Positions 22,814-31,557 of a stretch of 46,798 bases of DNA are shown piece by piece. Source of the DNA: Lachnospiraceae bacterium (GTDB lineage Bacteria > Bacillota > Clostridia > Lachnospirales > Lachnospiraceae). Made by a program: the position numbers and the translations under genes. The notes under the pieces are model-generated. The model was not told where the DNA came from, made no database searches, and saw only the letters and a program-made list of their open reading frames with translations. The stretch is from NCBI GenBank assembly GCA_017442865.1, contig JAFRXK010000083.1:1-46798 (forward strand). The letters run 5' to 3'. Position 1 is the stretch's first letter, and every line of letters begins with the position of its first letter.

Positions 22814-25051
22814 ATGGCAGAAATAACCGGATATGTTGAGAAAATTATATATCGCAGGGAAGATAACTTTTATACGGTTATCGAGCTTTCGGGCGGTAAG
22901 ACCGACATGGTGGCAGTGGGCTGTTTCCCGGTAATTGCCGAGGGCGAGTACATCAGGGCAAGAGGGCAGCTAAAGCTTCATGCGTCTTACGGCGAGCAGT
23001 TTGTCGTGGAATCCTACGAATCGATTGTTCCGACAGACACGCAGGCTATTGAAAAGTATCTGGCATCCGGAGCGATAAAGGGACTGGGAGCCGCACTTGC
23101 AGCAAGGATTGTCAAACGCTTCGGAGACGACACCTTCAGAATTATTGAAGACGAGCCGGAGAGACTTGCCGAAATCAAGGGTATAAGCATGCGTATGGCG
23201 GGGGATATTGCAGAGCAGATAGCCTTAAAGCAGGATTTAAGGCAGGCCATGATGTTTTTGCAGGAATACGGCATCACCCAGAACCTCGGCGCAAAGATAT
23301 ACAACAGATATGGCAGGGAGTTATACAAGGTCATAAAGACCAACCCTTACAAGCTTGCGGATGATATTTCGGGCGTGGGCTTTAAAATTGCGGATGAGAT
23401 AGCGGTAAAGGCAGGCATCAGAAGCGACTCAGATTTCAGAATAAAGAGCGGCATTTTCTATACGCTTTTGCAGGCGGCGTCAAACGGTCATACATATCTT
23501 CCGAAGGACAGGCTTCTTATGTATACGGAGGAGCTTTTGGGCGTTACGCTTGATTCCATCGAAAAGCACATTATGGACCTTGTGCTTGAGAAGAAGCTGG
23601 TAGTCAAGAAAAAAGATGATACTGAGATGGTATATGCGGCGGTGTATTATTTTATGGAGCTGAATGCGGCGAGAATGCTTTGCGACCTCGATATGAAGTG
23701 CGAGATAAATGATACAGTGCTTGAAAACCAGATTGAAAGAATTGAAAGTACTGAGGAAATAGAGCTTGATGAGCTGCAGCGGGAGGCTGTTTCGCAGTCC
23801 GCAAGAAACGGAGTGCTTGTCATAACCGGAGGTCCTGGTACGGGAAAGACCACCACGATAAAGAGCATTATCAATTTCTTTGAAATGAACGGCCTGACGA
23901 TAGAGCTTGCCGCACCGACGGGAAGAGCTGCCAAGCGTATGAAGGAGGCGACGGGGCGAGAAGCAAGGACGATACACAGAATGCTTGAGCTTACTGGAAA
24001 GCAGGATGAATCCTCGTCGGATGCTTATTTTTCAAGGAATGAATTAAACCCGCTTGATGCGGACGTTATTATCATAGATGAGATGTCGATGGTGGACATA
24101 AATTTATTTAACTCGCTGCTTAAGGCGATAACTGTCGGCACGAGGCTTATTATGGTGGGCGATGTAAACCAGCTGCCAAGCGTCGGACCGGGCAATGTGC
24201 TTCGTGATATAATAGGTTCGGAGGCGTTTCACGTAGTCAAGCTGACAAAGATATTCCGACAGGCTACCATGAGCGATATCATTGTAAATGCTCATAAAAT
24301 TAATAACGGCGAGCATATTGATTTGAAGCCGGGCAGCAGGGATTTTGTCTTTGTGAAAAGAGACGAACCGAATGCAATTATAAATGCACTGCTTTCGCTG
24401 GTAAGGGACAAGCTGCCGCCTTATGTAAATGCGGATAAGATGGATATTCAGGTCATGACCCTTATGAGAAAGGGCGTGCTCGGCGTTGAAAGGCTGAACC
24501 AGATACTGCAGAGCTTTTTAAACCCGCAGGACGGAGCCAAAAAGGAATATGAATTCAACGGCTTTACCATTCGCGAGGGCGACAAGGTGATGCAGATAAA
24601 AAACAATTATCAGACCGAGTGGGAGATCAGAAGCAAATACGGTATTCCGATAGAAACCGGGCTGGGCGTTTTTAACGGTGATGTGGGCATTGTGAGGTCG
24701 ATGAATCTCTTTTCAGAAGAGATAGAGGTCGAGTTTGATGAAGGCAGAATAGTTACATACAGCTTCAAGCAGGTGGATGAACTGGAGCTTGCCTATGCGA
24801 TTACGGTTCATAAGGCGCAGGGAAGCGAGTACCCTGCGGTTGTACTGCCGCTCTTTTCGGGACCGAAAATGCTTATGACGAGAAACCTTTTGTACACCGG
24901 TATCACAAGGGCGAAATCCTGCGTGTGCATAGTGGGAGTGCCTGACGCCGTGTGGCAGATGACGGACAATGAATTTGAACAGAAGAGATATTCCGGGCTT
25001 AAGGACAGAATCACAGAGATAAATTCAATTGAGAATAACACCGGTTTTTAG
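22814..25051 (+). CDS. recD2: RecD2 family ATP-dependent DNA helicase
   Basis: 745 residues, SF1B 5'-3' helicase of the RecBC-independent type. The N-terminal OB-like domain (MAEITGYVEKIIYRREDNFYTV) and helix-hairpin-helix stretches (IKGLGAALAARIVKRFG, VGFKIADEIA) are typical of RecD2 and absent from RecD. Motif I is GGPGTGKTTT, motif Ia is AAPTGRAAKRM, motif II is IIIDEMSM, motif III is VGDVNQLPSVGPG and motif VI is YTGITRAK. It acts in repair and replication-fork maintenance. The start at 22814 follows AGGTGAGG. The gene follows mreB after a terminator and precedes comF. Confidence 0.93.
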   Translation: MAEITGYVEKIIYRREDNFYTVIELSGGKTDMVAVGCFPVIAEGEYIRARGQLKLHASYGEQFVVESYESIVPTDTQAIEKYLASGAIKGLGAALAARIVKRFGDDTFRIIEDEPERLAEIKGISMRMAGDIAEQIALKQDLRQAMMFLQEYGITQNLGAKIYNRYGRELYKVIKTNPYKLADDISGVGFKIADEIAVKAGIRSDSDFRIKSGIFYTLLQAASNGHTYLPKDRLLMYTEELLGVTLDSIEKHIMDLVLEKKLVVKKKDDTEMVYAAVYYFMELNAARMLCDLDMKCEINDTVLENQIERIESTEEIELDELQREAVSQSARNGVLVITGGPGTGKTTTIKSIINFFEMNGLTIELAAPTGRAAKRMKEATGREARTIHRMLELTGKQDESSSDAYFSRNELNPLDADVIIIDEMSMVDINLFNSLLKAITVGTRLIMVGDVNQLPSVGPGNVLRDIIGSEAFHVVKLTKIFRQATMSDIIVNAHKINNGEHIDLKPGSRDFVFVKRDEPNAIINALLSLVRDKLPPYVNADKMDIQVMTLMRKGVLGVERLNQILQSFLNPQDGAKKEYEFNGFTIREGDKVMQIKNNYQTEWEIRSKYGIPIETGLGVFNGDVGIVRSMNLFSEEIEVEFDEGRIVTYSFKQVDELELAYAITVHKAQGSEYPAVVLPLFSGPKMLMTRNLLYTGITRAKSCVCIVGVPDAVWQMTDNEFEQKRYSGLKDRITEINSIENNTGF

Positions 25052-25120
25052 CTTAAGCACAGGGAATAAAATATATGCTTACATCAGGATAAAATATAAT
25101 TAACGGGAGACTTTAGATAA

Positions 25121-25153
25121 ATGCGCAGGCTGCGATTTTAAACGCCTGCGCAT
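25121..25153. other. Hairpin between recD2 and comF
   Basis: ATGCGCAGGC (25121-25130) pairs with GCCTGCGCAT (25144-25153), 10 bp, 13-nt loop. It is followed by A residues rather than T, so its role as a terminator on the plus strand is doubtful. Confidence 0.55.
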
Positions 25154-25188
25154 AAAAAATGTCGAAAATTTATATTCGGAGGACGAAA

Positions 25189-26040
25189 ATGAAGCGCTGG
25201 TTTGATAAGTATTTAGAGATTTTGTTTCCAAGAAAATGTCCGGTGTGTGATGATATTATTGCAACGGGGGGCGGACGGAACAGCCAAAAGAGCGATGATA
25301 TTATTGCAGCGGGAAGCGGTCGGAACAGTCCTGAAAGGGAAGAAATTATTGCGGCGGGAGGCGGTCGAAACAGTCCTGAAAGGGAAGATAATATTACTTT
25401 GCAGAGCGGGCTGATATGCCCGGAGTGCATAAGAAAAATACATTTTGTAAGGGAGCCTGCATGCAAAAAATGCGGCAAGGAGATTTTTGATGAGCGAGTG
25501 GAATACTGCAGCGACTGCGTAAAGCACCGGCATGATTATGAATGGGGCGTTCCGCTGATGAATTATGACGCTGTGGGAAGAAAAATCATTGCGGATTTTA
25601 AGTACCACAACAGGCGTGACAACGCTGATTTTCTTGCTGAAGAGATTTATAAGCGTGCATACGGAAAAATCAGGCTTATGGGCGCAGACGCTTTAGTACC
25701 TGTTCCAATGTATTTTCTAAAGAAAAGAATAAGAGGCTTTAACCAGTCCGAGGTGCTTGCAAAAAGGCTGGGGACACTCTTAAATATACCTGTCAATGAT
25801 AAAATTCTTATAAGAAATCGTAATACAAGTCCACAAAAAAATCTTGAACAGACCCAGAGAATAAACAATCTTAAAAAAGCATTTAAAGCGAATGACATTC
25901 CACATAGTATTAAAAGCGTGATTCTTGTAGATGATATTTATACTACAGGAAGCACTGTCAATGCCTGCGCGAGGGTTCTCAAGGAGGCCGGGGTAGAGAA
26001 GGTGTATTTTATATGTGCGTGTATTGGGAGGAATACGTAA
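25189..26040 (+). CDS. comF: ComF family protein with a minisatellite inside its zinc ribbon
   Basis: 283 residues against about 230 in typical relatives. The C-terminal phosphoribosyltransferase domain is intact, with the PRPP loop VILVDDIYTTGST; the middle has VPVPMYFLKKRIRGFNQSE. ComF helps bring single-stranded DNA inward during transformation in competent species; here the role is assumed. The N-terminal four-Cys ribbon is CPVC ... CPEC ... CKKC ... CSDC. Between the first two Cys pairs, 45-bp units encoding DIIAAGGGRNSPERE-like repeats (25249-25383 and a partial unit) push the pairs about 50 residues apart. The start at 25189 follows GGAGG. Confidence 0.88.
   Translation: MKRWFDKYLEILFPRKCPVCDDIIATGGGRNSQKSDDIIAAGSGRNSPEREEIIAAGGGRNSPEREDNITLQSGLICPECIRKIHFVREPACKKCGKEIFDERVEYCSDCVKHRHDYEWGVPLMNYDAVGRKIIADFKYHNRRDNADFLAEEIYKRAYGKIRLMGADALVPVPMYFLKKRIRGFNQSEVLAKRLGTLLNIPVNDKILIRNRNTSPQKNLEQTQRINNLKKAFKANDIPHSIKSVILVDDIYTTGSTVNACARVLKEAGVEKVYFICACIGRNT
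25249..25398 (+). repeat. 45-bp coding minisatellite in comF
   Basis: Units 25249-25293, 25294-25338 and 25339-25383, plus a partial fourth. The units share most of their bases and keep the reading frame. Confidence 0.88.
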
Positions 26041-26491
26041 AAAATAAGCATACAACAGAAAATTGTTAAACTTGCAGATTACGACATTTTCAGAGATAAC
26101 GTTAAAAAAAGATTATTACTACACTAAAGAAAAATGCATAGAAAAGATTATTGTAGCTGTTTTTATTGACTGGTTCAAAATGATGAATAGAAGAATTGTG
26201 CAATTATATTGCTATATGGACAAGATGAAAGAGGTGTTTTAAAATGAAAAGAGATGTGTTTGATATTCATAAATTCGATAAATATAAAGAAGATAACCGC
26301 CGTGAGGTAAAAGCTGCAGAGGGCGGATTACCAATCAATCTTTGGGATATGTATTCATATATGATACTTATGGTGAAATCTTTAAAAATTACCATGATTC
26401 TGTGAAGTTTTAGTCAATTCGCTATCTATGGTAAAGACATTTTTATGATTTTGATATAAATTTAAGTCATCACAAATTTGGAGGCGATTTA
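26041..26491. other. Stretch between comF and the XRE gene
   Basis: No intact gene. Holds an AlbA_2-type gene fragment (26244-26405); the rest is AT-rich with nothing recognised. Confidence 0.6.
26244..26405 (+). pseudogene. Fragment of an AlbA_2 / Schlafen-like ATP-binding protein
   Basis: 53 residues, with a ribosome site (AAAGAGGTG) before the ATG. DIHKFDKYKEDNRREVKAAEGG.P.. LWD.YS (key residues at codons 7-38) is, from memory, the opening of AlbA_2-domain proteins of Firmicutes. After LWDMYSYM the similarity ends, and a second frame (YDTYGEIFKNYHDSVKF then stop) takes over, which suggests that a deletion removed the middle. Too short to be functional. Confidence 0.5.
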
Positions 26492-27025
26492 ATGGATATG
26501 GTAAGAATGGGAGGCTTTATTGCTGAACTTAGGAAAGAACGCAAAATGACACAAGCAGAGCTGGGTGAAAAAATAGGTGTTACTAATAAGACAATTTCGC
26601 GCTGGGAGACCGGAAATTATATGCCACCTGTCGAGATGCTTGAAGAACTTAGTAATATGTATGGCCTGACTATTAATGAACTTCTGAGTGGTAAAAGATT
26701 ATCCGTGGAGGAATACAAAGAGATGGCAGAGACGAATATTAAAGAAACATTAAAGGCGAGTGCTTTTGACTTGAAAGACAAGCAGATTTTTTTCAAAAAG
26801 AAATGGCGGAGAGAACATTTGTCAACTATAGTTGTATGTACGATTGCATGGTTAGTATTACTGATTGCATTAAAGCTGCAAGGAATTGAAACATATATAT
26901 TAGGGAGTATAGGCGGTTTGCTCGCTGTTTTATATTATGCAGTATTGAATAATCGTATGCAGGCTTATGTAGAAAACAATATATATAGCGGAAAATGGAA
27001 TGAATATAAGAGCAAAAACGAATAG
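26492..27025 (+). CDS. XRE-family regulator with membrane tail
   Basis: 177 residues. N-terminal Cro/CI helix-turn-helix (about 8-62: ELRKERKMTQAELGEKIGV, then TISRWETG), and the INELLSGKRLS linker typical of this Firmicutes group. The C-terminal half carries two membrane segments (about 108-125 and 130-150), so the DNA-binding domain is tethered to the membrane. The start follows GGAGG by 7 nt. Target and signal unknown; a close architectural relative lies at 27533. Confidence 0.8.
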   Translation: MDMVRMGGFIAELRKERKMTQAELGEKIGVTNKTISRWETGNYMPPVEMLEELSNMYGLTINELLSGKRLSVEEYKEMAETNIKETLKASAFDLKDKQIFFKKKWRREHLSTIVVCTIAWLVLLIALKLQGIETYILGSIGGLLAVLYYAVLNNRMQAYVENNIYSGKWNEYKSKNE

Positions 27026-27066
27026 CAGGATAAATTTAAAGTTAACAGGTGTAAGAATAATTAATC

Positions 27067-27396
27067 ATGAAGATCTATGATAATCAGGTGTTTGGAAAGC
27101 TGAATGCAGAGCGGTACACCATACTGTATAACAAGTATCAAGAAGAGCAGAACACTCTTAAACAGAGAGTCAGAGATTTCGTGGATAAAGTAATTGTGTA
27201 TGAGCGTGATCGGAAGTGCAGCACACAGACAACTCAGAAGCTTGAGATCTATTTCAACTTCATCGGGAAGTATAAGCCCTCTACCATGAAGGAGCCGGAG
27301 CTTACGTTAGTTATCGACTTTCCCGATACCTATAAGTGCACAGGTGAAACAGATATCGACAAGACCTATGAGATGCTGAAATCTTATGTGATTTGA
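27067..27396 (+). pseudogene. Remnant of a large serine recombinase (C-terminal part)
   Basis: 109 residues. FGKLNAERYTILYNKYQEEQ matches the coiled-coil part, and FVDKVIVYERDR...YFNFIGKY the DUF4368-type C-terminal part, of Tn-type large serine recombinases of Firmicutes (recognised from memory). The catalytic N-terminal domain with the active serine and the zinc-ribbon domain are absent. The two matching parts are joined more closely than usual, which suggests an internal deletion. No ribosome site was seen. It marks an old integrative element between two XRE genes. Confidence 0.65.
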
Positions 27397-27532
27397 TAAA
27401 AAAATATTAAAATATTGACTCAACCAACAGTAGAGTTTCATGTAAATACAGTTTTGAGAGATATCAACCAATGGTTCATGTTAAGCTTAAGCGCAAACCG
27501 GTATAGTTGAGGCAAGAAAGGAGGTGCCCGAT

Positions 27533-28171
27533 ATGGATCAAATCAAAATCGGAAAATTCATAGCATCCTGCAGGAAGGATCAGGACATGACCCAGGCTGT
27601 TCTTGCTGAGAAACTTGGAATCAGCGACCGGGCAGTCAGCAAGTGGGAAACAGGGAGGTCTTTGCCGGATTCGGGAATCATGCTGGAGCTGTGCGAGCTT
27701 TTGAACATTAATGTCAACGAACTCCTGTCGGGCGAAAGGATAATGACAGATACTTATGACCGAAAAGCAGAAGAAAATCTGCTTGCAATGAGACGTGAAG
27801 TTGAGAAAAAGAACAGACAGCTTTTGAATCTTGAAATCATTATCGGAGCTCCGGCGATTCTTGCAGGGCTTGTGATATTTGGCGTTGCCGCATATGTGGA
27901 AATGCCGGACAGGTTAAGGATGGGGCTCATAGTATTTGCCGTGGTGATGAATGTAATAGTTGCATTCATTGCGGTGGGTATTGAGCAGAAAGCCGGATAT
28001 TATGAGTGTCAGAAATGCCATGACAGACACATACCAACATACTGGCAGACCAATCTGGCGCCGCATATCGGCAGAACAAGATACATGAAATGCCCGGCGT
28101 GTGGCAAGTGGAGTTATCAAAAGAAAGTTCTTACGAAAGAGGTATCGGATTATGACAACACAGACAAGTAA
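27533..28171 (+). CDS. XRE-family regulator with membrane segments and C-terminal zinc ribbon
   Basis: 212 residues. Helix-turn-helix at about 5-60 (SCRKDQDMTQAVLAEKLGI, AVSKWETGRSLPD), NVNELLSGERI linker, two membrane segments (about 98-120 and 128-148), then a Cys pair set YECQKCHDRH and MKCPACGKWS that should bind zinc. Such proteins often sit beside the membrane proteins they control. The start ATG at 27533 lies 8 nt after AAGGAGG. Its 3' end overlaps the start of the adjoining CPBP protease gene (28152), so the two form an operon. Confidence 0.82.
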   Translation: MDQIKIGKFIASCRKDQDMTQAVLAEKLGISDRAVSKWETGRSLPDSGIMLELCELLNINVNELLSGERIMTDTYDRKAEENLLAMRREVEKKNRQLLNLEIIIGAPAILAGLVIFGVAAYVEMPDRLRMGLIVFAVVMNVIVAFIAVGIEQKAGYYECQKCHDRHIPTYWQTNLAPHIGRTRYMKCPACGKWSYQKKVLTKEVSDYDNTDK

Positions 28172-28262
28172 AAAGCAATTTACGGTATACTTGATTGCGG
28201 TTTTTGCTCTCGGATGAATTTTGCAGATTATCGCGAGTATTTTTGCAAACAAGGGAGATAAT

Positions 28263-29054
28263 ATGGTTTTTAGGGCTGTTTTGGTTGTTTGCATGTTTAT
28301 GCTGCTTCTCTGTGTACTGATAGCAAGAATACCGTTTAAAGGCATGGGATTTATCCCACACTTAAAAGGAAAAATCAGATATATATTTTTTGCGTTGTGG
28401 ATGCCTGCTTTATTAAGTATCATCGGTGGAGTGCTTTTCTTTGCAATCTTTCCTGATGCATATGACGGAGAGCTTACGACACTGCGCAGCATCATGGAAG
28501 AGGCCAGTGCTCTTGAACAGTTGGAAGCACAGGGAATTTCAATCAGGTTATATCTGATAATCAGCACTATTCAGGCTGTTACCATAGCACCTTTTCTTAA
28601 TATGTTCGCTGCTTTGGGAGAAGAGATTGGATGGCGGGGAGTCATGTACCCGTACCTTAAGAAAAAACTCGGGATCACAAAGGGACGTATTGCCGGAGGA
28701 TTGATCTGGGGATGTTGGCACTGGCCGGCTATAATCCTTGCAGGTTATGAATATGGTAAAGAGTATCTTGGTGCACCGGTGCTTGGTCCGATTGTATTTT
28801 GCATTAGTACTGTTATGATGGGTATTCTGCTGGATTATGTTTATGAAAAGACTGGAACAATCTGGATGCCCGCTTTAATGCATGGCGCAATAAACGCATT
28901 TACCATATTCGCTTACATGTCAAAGCCAGAATATACAGACAAGGCGATTCTCGGACCGGCATTTATTGGCGTTACAGGTATGATTCCGATGACCGTTGCG
29001 GCATGTATTATTTGTATAAGGCAGGCAAGAATTGAAACGATAGAGAATAAATAA
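28263..29054 (+). CDS. CPBP-family intramembrane metalloprotease, interrupted by an in-frame UGA near its 5' end
   Basis: 263 residues from ATG 28263. CPBP (CAAX protease / bacteriocin self-immunity type) motifs are intact: EEIGWRG, then HWPAI and HGAINAF with the metal-binding Glu and His residues, in a body of about seven membrane helices. The same frame opens earlier at ATG 28152 (MTTQTSKKQFTVYLIAVFALG), overlapping the XRE gene, but runs into TGA at 28215-28217, where a tryptophan codon would fit the membrane segment. AAGGGAG before the ATG at 28263 could restart translation and yield a protein lacking its first membrane helix. So it is either a recent pseudogene or a shortened gene; a TTG at 28221 is a weaker start. 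Confidence 0.7.
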   Translation: MVFRAVLVVCMFMLLLCVLIARIPFKGMGFIPHLKGKIRYIFFALWMPALLSIIGGVLFFAIFPDAYDGELTTLRSIMEEASALEQLEAQGISIRLYLIISTIQAVTIAPFLNMFAALGEEIGWRGVMYPYLKKKLGITKGRIAGGLIWGCWHWPAIILAGYEYGKEYLGAPVLGPIVFCISTVMMGILLDYVYEKTGTIWMPALMHGAINAFTIFAYMSKPEYTDKAILGPAFIGVTGMIPMTVAACIICIRQARIETIENK

Positions 29055-29090
29055 TGGCAAGTTAAATCGTTATAAGAATATGGTGTTCTG

Positions 29091-29120
29091 AAAGGATTGG
29101 AGTAAAATCCAGTCCTTTTT
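29091..29120 (+). terminator. Terminator behind the XRE-CPBP operon
   Basis: AAAGGATTGGA (29091-29101) pairs with TCCAGTCCTTT (29108-29118), followed by TT. One wobble pair. Confidence 0.8.
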
Positions 29121-29329
29121 CTATGCCTATATTTAGAGCGGTTTTCCAGCATTTCCACAAGAAAAATACAAGAAACTGTTGACAAGCAACAGGTGAAACA
29201 CGAAAATCATTTCCCGCACATCAGCATGAATAACAAACATACCTTTAGCATTGAAAGACGAAGAGGTATCCGGAGCATATATTTTCCCTAAGGACATATA
29301 TTGTACTGAATATATAATGGCGGCGTGTG

Positions 29330-29510
29330 GAATTTTGCTGTTTAACCGGTGCGCCCGGCGCATGAGAATATCGCCCGGTGCAGAGAATGCTTTATGGAGT
29401 AAAGAACATTGCCGAGTGCGTGAGAAAATCGCCGGGGGCGTGAGAATATTGCCGGGTGCAGAGAATTTTTTATGGCAAAAGGAATGCCGCCCGGCGGGAT
29501 TTTGTTTTTT
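29330..29510. repeat. GC-rich imperfect tandem repeats before spoIID
   Basis: A GAGAATATCGCCCGG-type block recurs three times (around 29363, 29423 and 29443), twice followed by TGCAGAGAAT and an ATGG-containing spacer. Open frames cross it on both strands, but none has a ribosome site or recognisable product. Confidence 0.6.
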
Positions 29511-29527
29511 GGATTGGCAGGGTATAT

Positions 29528-30457
29528 ATGAAGGGGCTTGGAAGAAAAATAATAGGAGGCGTGATTTATGCGGCAGCGGTTTTAATGCTGCCATATATAA
29601 TTACAACGCTGTGGCAGGGGAAAATAGATACAGCGGCAAAGGAAAGCTTAGGACGGACTGTTGTTGTAAAGGAAGACAGAGGTTCAAGGGAAATATCATT
29701 TGAAGAATATATGACAGGTGTGGTTGCGGGACAGATTGATGCTTCCTATGAAATTGAGGCGATTAAGGCGCAGGCAATTCTTACTAGAAGCTTTTTGTGT
29801 GGAATAATGGAGAAGCAGCAAATGGTTGACGAGACTACACTTAGGCTGGATTACTATGACAAAAAGAGGCTTGCAAAAGCGTGGGGAGACGCATATGAAA
29901 ATAATTATGAAAAAATCAGGCAGGCAGTCACGGAAACGAAAGGGCAGATTATGACATATGACGGGCGCGCGGCTGAGGGTGTTTATCATAAGCTCAGTGC
30001 AGGGATGACAAGAGACGGAACAAAGGCGTATCCCTATCTTGTGCCGGTCGCAAGCCCAAAGGACCTTGAGGCGGACGATTTTGTGACGATAAAGGAGTAT
30101 TCGTTTATTGATTTTATCAAAATTGCGTTAAGGCTGGAGGATAACATTTCTTTTTCAAATGGAGAGGCGATTGCGCTTCAGGTCGTTGAGACGGATGCGG
30201 CAGGATATGTGAAAAGTGCAATGATTGGCACAAAAACTTATGACGGAGAGCGTATAATGGAGGTTTTTGAGCTGCCGTCGTGCGCATTTACATTTCAGAC
30301 AATGGACAATAAGGTAAGGATTATCTGCAATGGCATAGGCTATGGCTACGGCATGAGCCAGTATGGAGCCGACAGAATGGCAAAGGAGGGCAGCAGCGCA
30401 CAGGAGATACTTAAATATTATTTTCCGGGAGTTGAAATCGGAGAGTGGAAGGAGTGA
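29528..30457 (+). CDS. spoIID: Stage II sporulation protein D (SpoIID), catalytic Glu apparently replaced
   Basis: 309 residues. One N-terminal membrane segment (about 9-28), then the SpoIID/LytB domain: EEYMTGVVAGQIDASYEIEA followed by IKAQAI (about 59-85), and GYGYGMSQYGADRMA near the C-terminus. In well-studied SpoIID proteins a glutamate in VVA.EMP is the catalytic residue for lytic transglycosylation during engulfment; here that position is Gln69 (VVAGQI). The enzyme may be inactive or use another residue. The ATG at 29528 has only a weak site (CAGGG). A spoIIQ-like gene follows 128 bp downstream, the usual clostridial partner. Confidence 0.85.
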   Translation: MKGLGRKIIGGVIYAAAVLMLPYIITTLWQGKIDTAAKESLGRTVVVKEDRGSREISFEEYMTGVVAGQIDASYEIEAIKAQAILTRSFLCGIMEKQQMVDETTLRLDYYDKKRLAKAWGDAYENNYEKIRQAVTETKGQIMTYDGRAAEGVYHKLSAGMTRDGTKAYPYLVPVASPKDLEADDFVTIKEYSFIDFIKIALRLEDNISFSNGEAIALQVVETDAAGYVKSAMIGTKTYDGERIMEVFELPSCAFTFQTMDNKVRIICNGIGYGYGMSQYGADRMAKEGSSAQEILKYYFPGVEIGEWKE

Positions 30458-30585
30458 TACATTTAGGCAAAACATACATGATTTAGCATGAGCCGGGAGC
30501 AGCAGAGAGAAAATAAAAATAATATATATTATTTTAAATGAATAATAAGCGGTAATCGGGTAAGAATATTACCGAGGTGATTATC

Positions 30586-31422
30586 GTGAAAAACAGCAAA
30601 AATATATTCTTATCAGTGTTACTGGGGGGACTGGTGCTTGTAACTGCCATAGCAGGTATCGTGACCATGACAGTAAAAAAGAACAATGGTGAGGAGCTTA
30701 GGGAAACTATTAATGAGACCGTGGAGGAGTACCTCTGGGGCAGTGTGGCAGAGACGAAACCGGCAAATACAAATGCAGATAATGAAGCGGCACTGGATGC
30801 GGGCAGCACTGAAGCCGAGATCAGTTCAGAAGCGCTTGCATTAGAAGAAACCGAGCCGGTAATTGAGAGCGAGCCTGATAATATGGAGGCTGCGGCGCAG
30901 GAAAATGTTGATGCAGTTCAGGAAGGTATTGATGTGCCGCAGGAGGGTGTGGCAGCTGAGGGCGAAGCCGGACAGCCTGCTGCAGCCGAGGAAGTAATCA
31001 GCCTTGTGTTTTCAGAGGGTGACAAGCTTAAGTGGCCTGTAAGCGGCAGCGTGATACTTGAGTACAGCATGGACACGACAGTGTATTTTCCGACACTTAA
31101 GCAGTACAAGTGCAACCCGGGCATGCTTATCCAGAGCGAGCCGGGCACAGCGGTTGTAAGCCCTGCAAACGCTCTTATCAATGAAGTAGGCTATGATGAC
31201 GAGATAGGCGGATATGTGTCAATGAGTCTTGGCAACGGCTACGAGCTTGTCTGCGGACAGTTAAATGAAATCTGCGTATCTGAGGGCGCTTACATTCTTT
31301 CGGGCGCGCCGATAGGAATCACAGCCGAGCCGACTTCTTATTATATCGTCGAGGGAAGCAATGTGTATCTTGAAATGACAAAGGATGACGCACCGGTAGA
31401 CCCGCTGGATTTTCTGGAATAA
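30586..31422 (+). CDS. spoIIQ: SpoIIQ-like LytM (M23) domain protein, degenerate active site
   Basis: 278 residues. One membrane segment (about 6-27), a long E/A-rich acidic linker (about 45-140), then an M23/LytM fold: LKWPVSGSVILEYSMDTTVYFPTLKQY..., GTAVVSPANA and a C-terminal VYLEM. The zinc ligands expected in ..HPG.D and H.H positions are missing (CNPGML, LEM). SpoIIQ proteins link forespore and mother cell through SpoIIIAH; loss of metal binding is known in Bacillus SpoIIQ. The start is GTG at 30586, 6 nt after GAGGTG. It follows spoIID. Assignment rests on fold, location and neighbour. Confidence 0.75.
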   Translation: MKNSKNIFLSVLLGGLVLVTAIAGIVTMTVKKNNGEELRETINETVEEYLWGSVAETKPANTNADNEAALDAGSTEAEISSEALALEETEPVIESEPDNMEAAAQENVDAVQEGIDVPQEGVAAEGEAGQPAAAEEVISLVFSEGDKLKWPVSGSVILEYSMDTTVYFPTLKQYKCNPGMLIQSEPGTAVVSPANALINEVGYDDEIGGYVSMSLGNGYELVCGQLNEICVSEGAYILSGAPIGITAEPTSYYIVEGSNVYLEMTKDDAPVDPLDFLE

Positions 31423-31447
31423 GCTTAAAACTTAATATGGTATAAAG

Positions 31448-31486
31448 AACACGCATGTATTTTTGATAAAAGGTGCGTGTTTTTTA
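31448..31486 (+). terminator. Terminator behind spoIIQ-like gene
   Basis: AACACGCA (31448-31455) pairs with TGCGTGTT (31474-31481) followed by T5-6. Confidence 0.85.
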
Positions 31487-31494
31487 TATTACTG

Positions 31495-31522
31495 TTTGCT
31501 TTTAAATGATTTATGATATAAT
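31495..31522 (+). promoter_or_regulatory. Candidate promoter of the lipoprotein gene
   Basis: TTTGCT (31495-31500), 16-bp spacer, TATAAT (31517-31522). The -10 is good and the -35 weak. Confidence 0.45.
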
Positions 31523-31557
31523 TGTTATAAATGAAAAGCCAGAGGAGACTTGTTTTT

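Larger units (their letters stand above)
29055..29527. other. Non-coding stretch before spoIID
   Basis: Terminator at 29091-29120, about 200 bases with nothing recognised, then the repeats at 29330-29510 directly up to spoIID. No convincing sigma-E promoter was found by eye. Confidence 0.6.

Noticed and set aside
25249..25398. Possible CRISPR-like array
   Set aside because: Units are contiguous with no unique spacers and lie in frame in comF; the same holds for the arrays in lon and rho.
28215..28217. UGA read as selenocysteine
   Set aside because: The position fits tryptophan in a membrane helix, and I see no hairpin of SECIS type directly behind it.
26041..29054. Complete insertion sequence or integrative element
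   Set aside because: Only a recombinase C-terminal remnant is present; no terminal repeats, catalytic domain or attachment sites were found.
29133..29703. Open frames on both strands before and over the spoIID start
   Set aside because: They cross the GC-rich repeats and overlap spoIID; composition is not protein-like and starts are unsupported.
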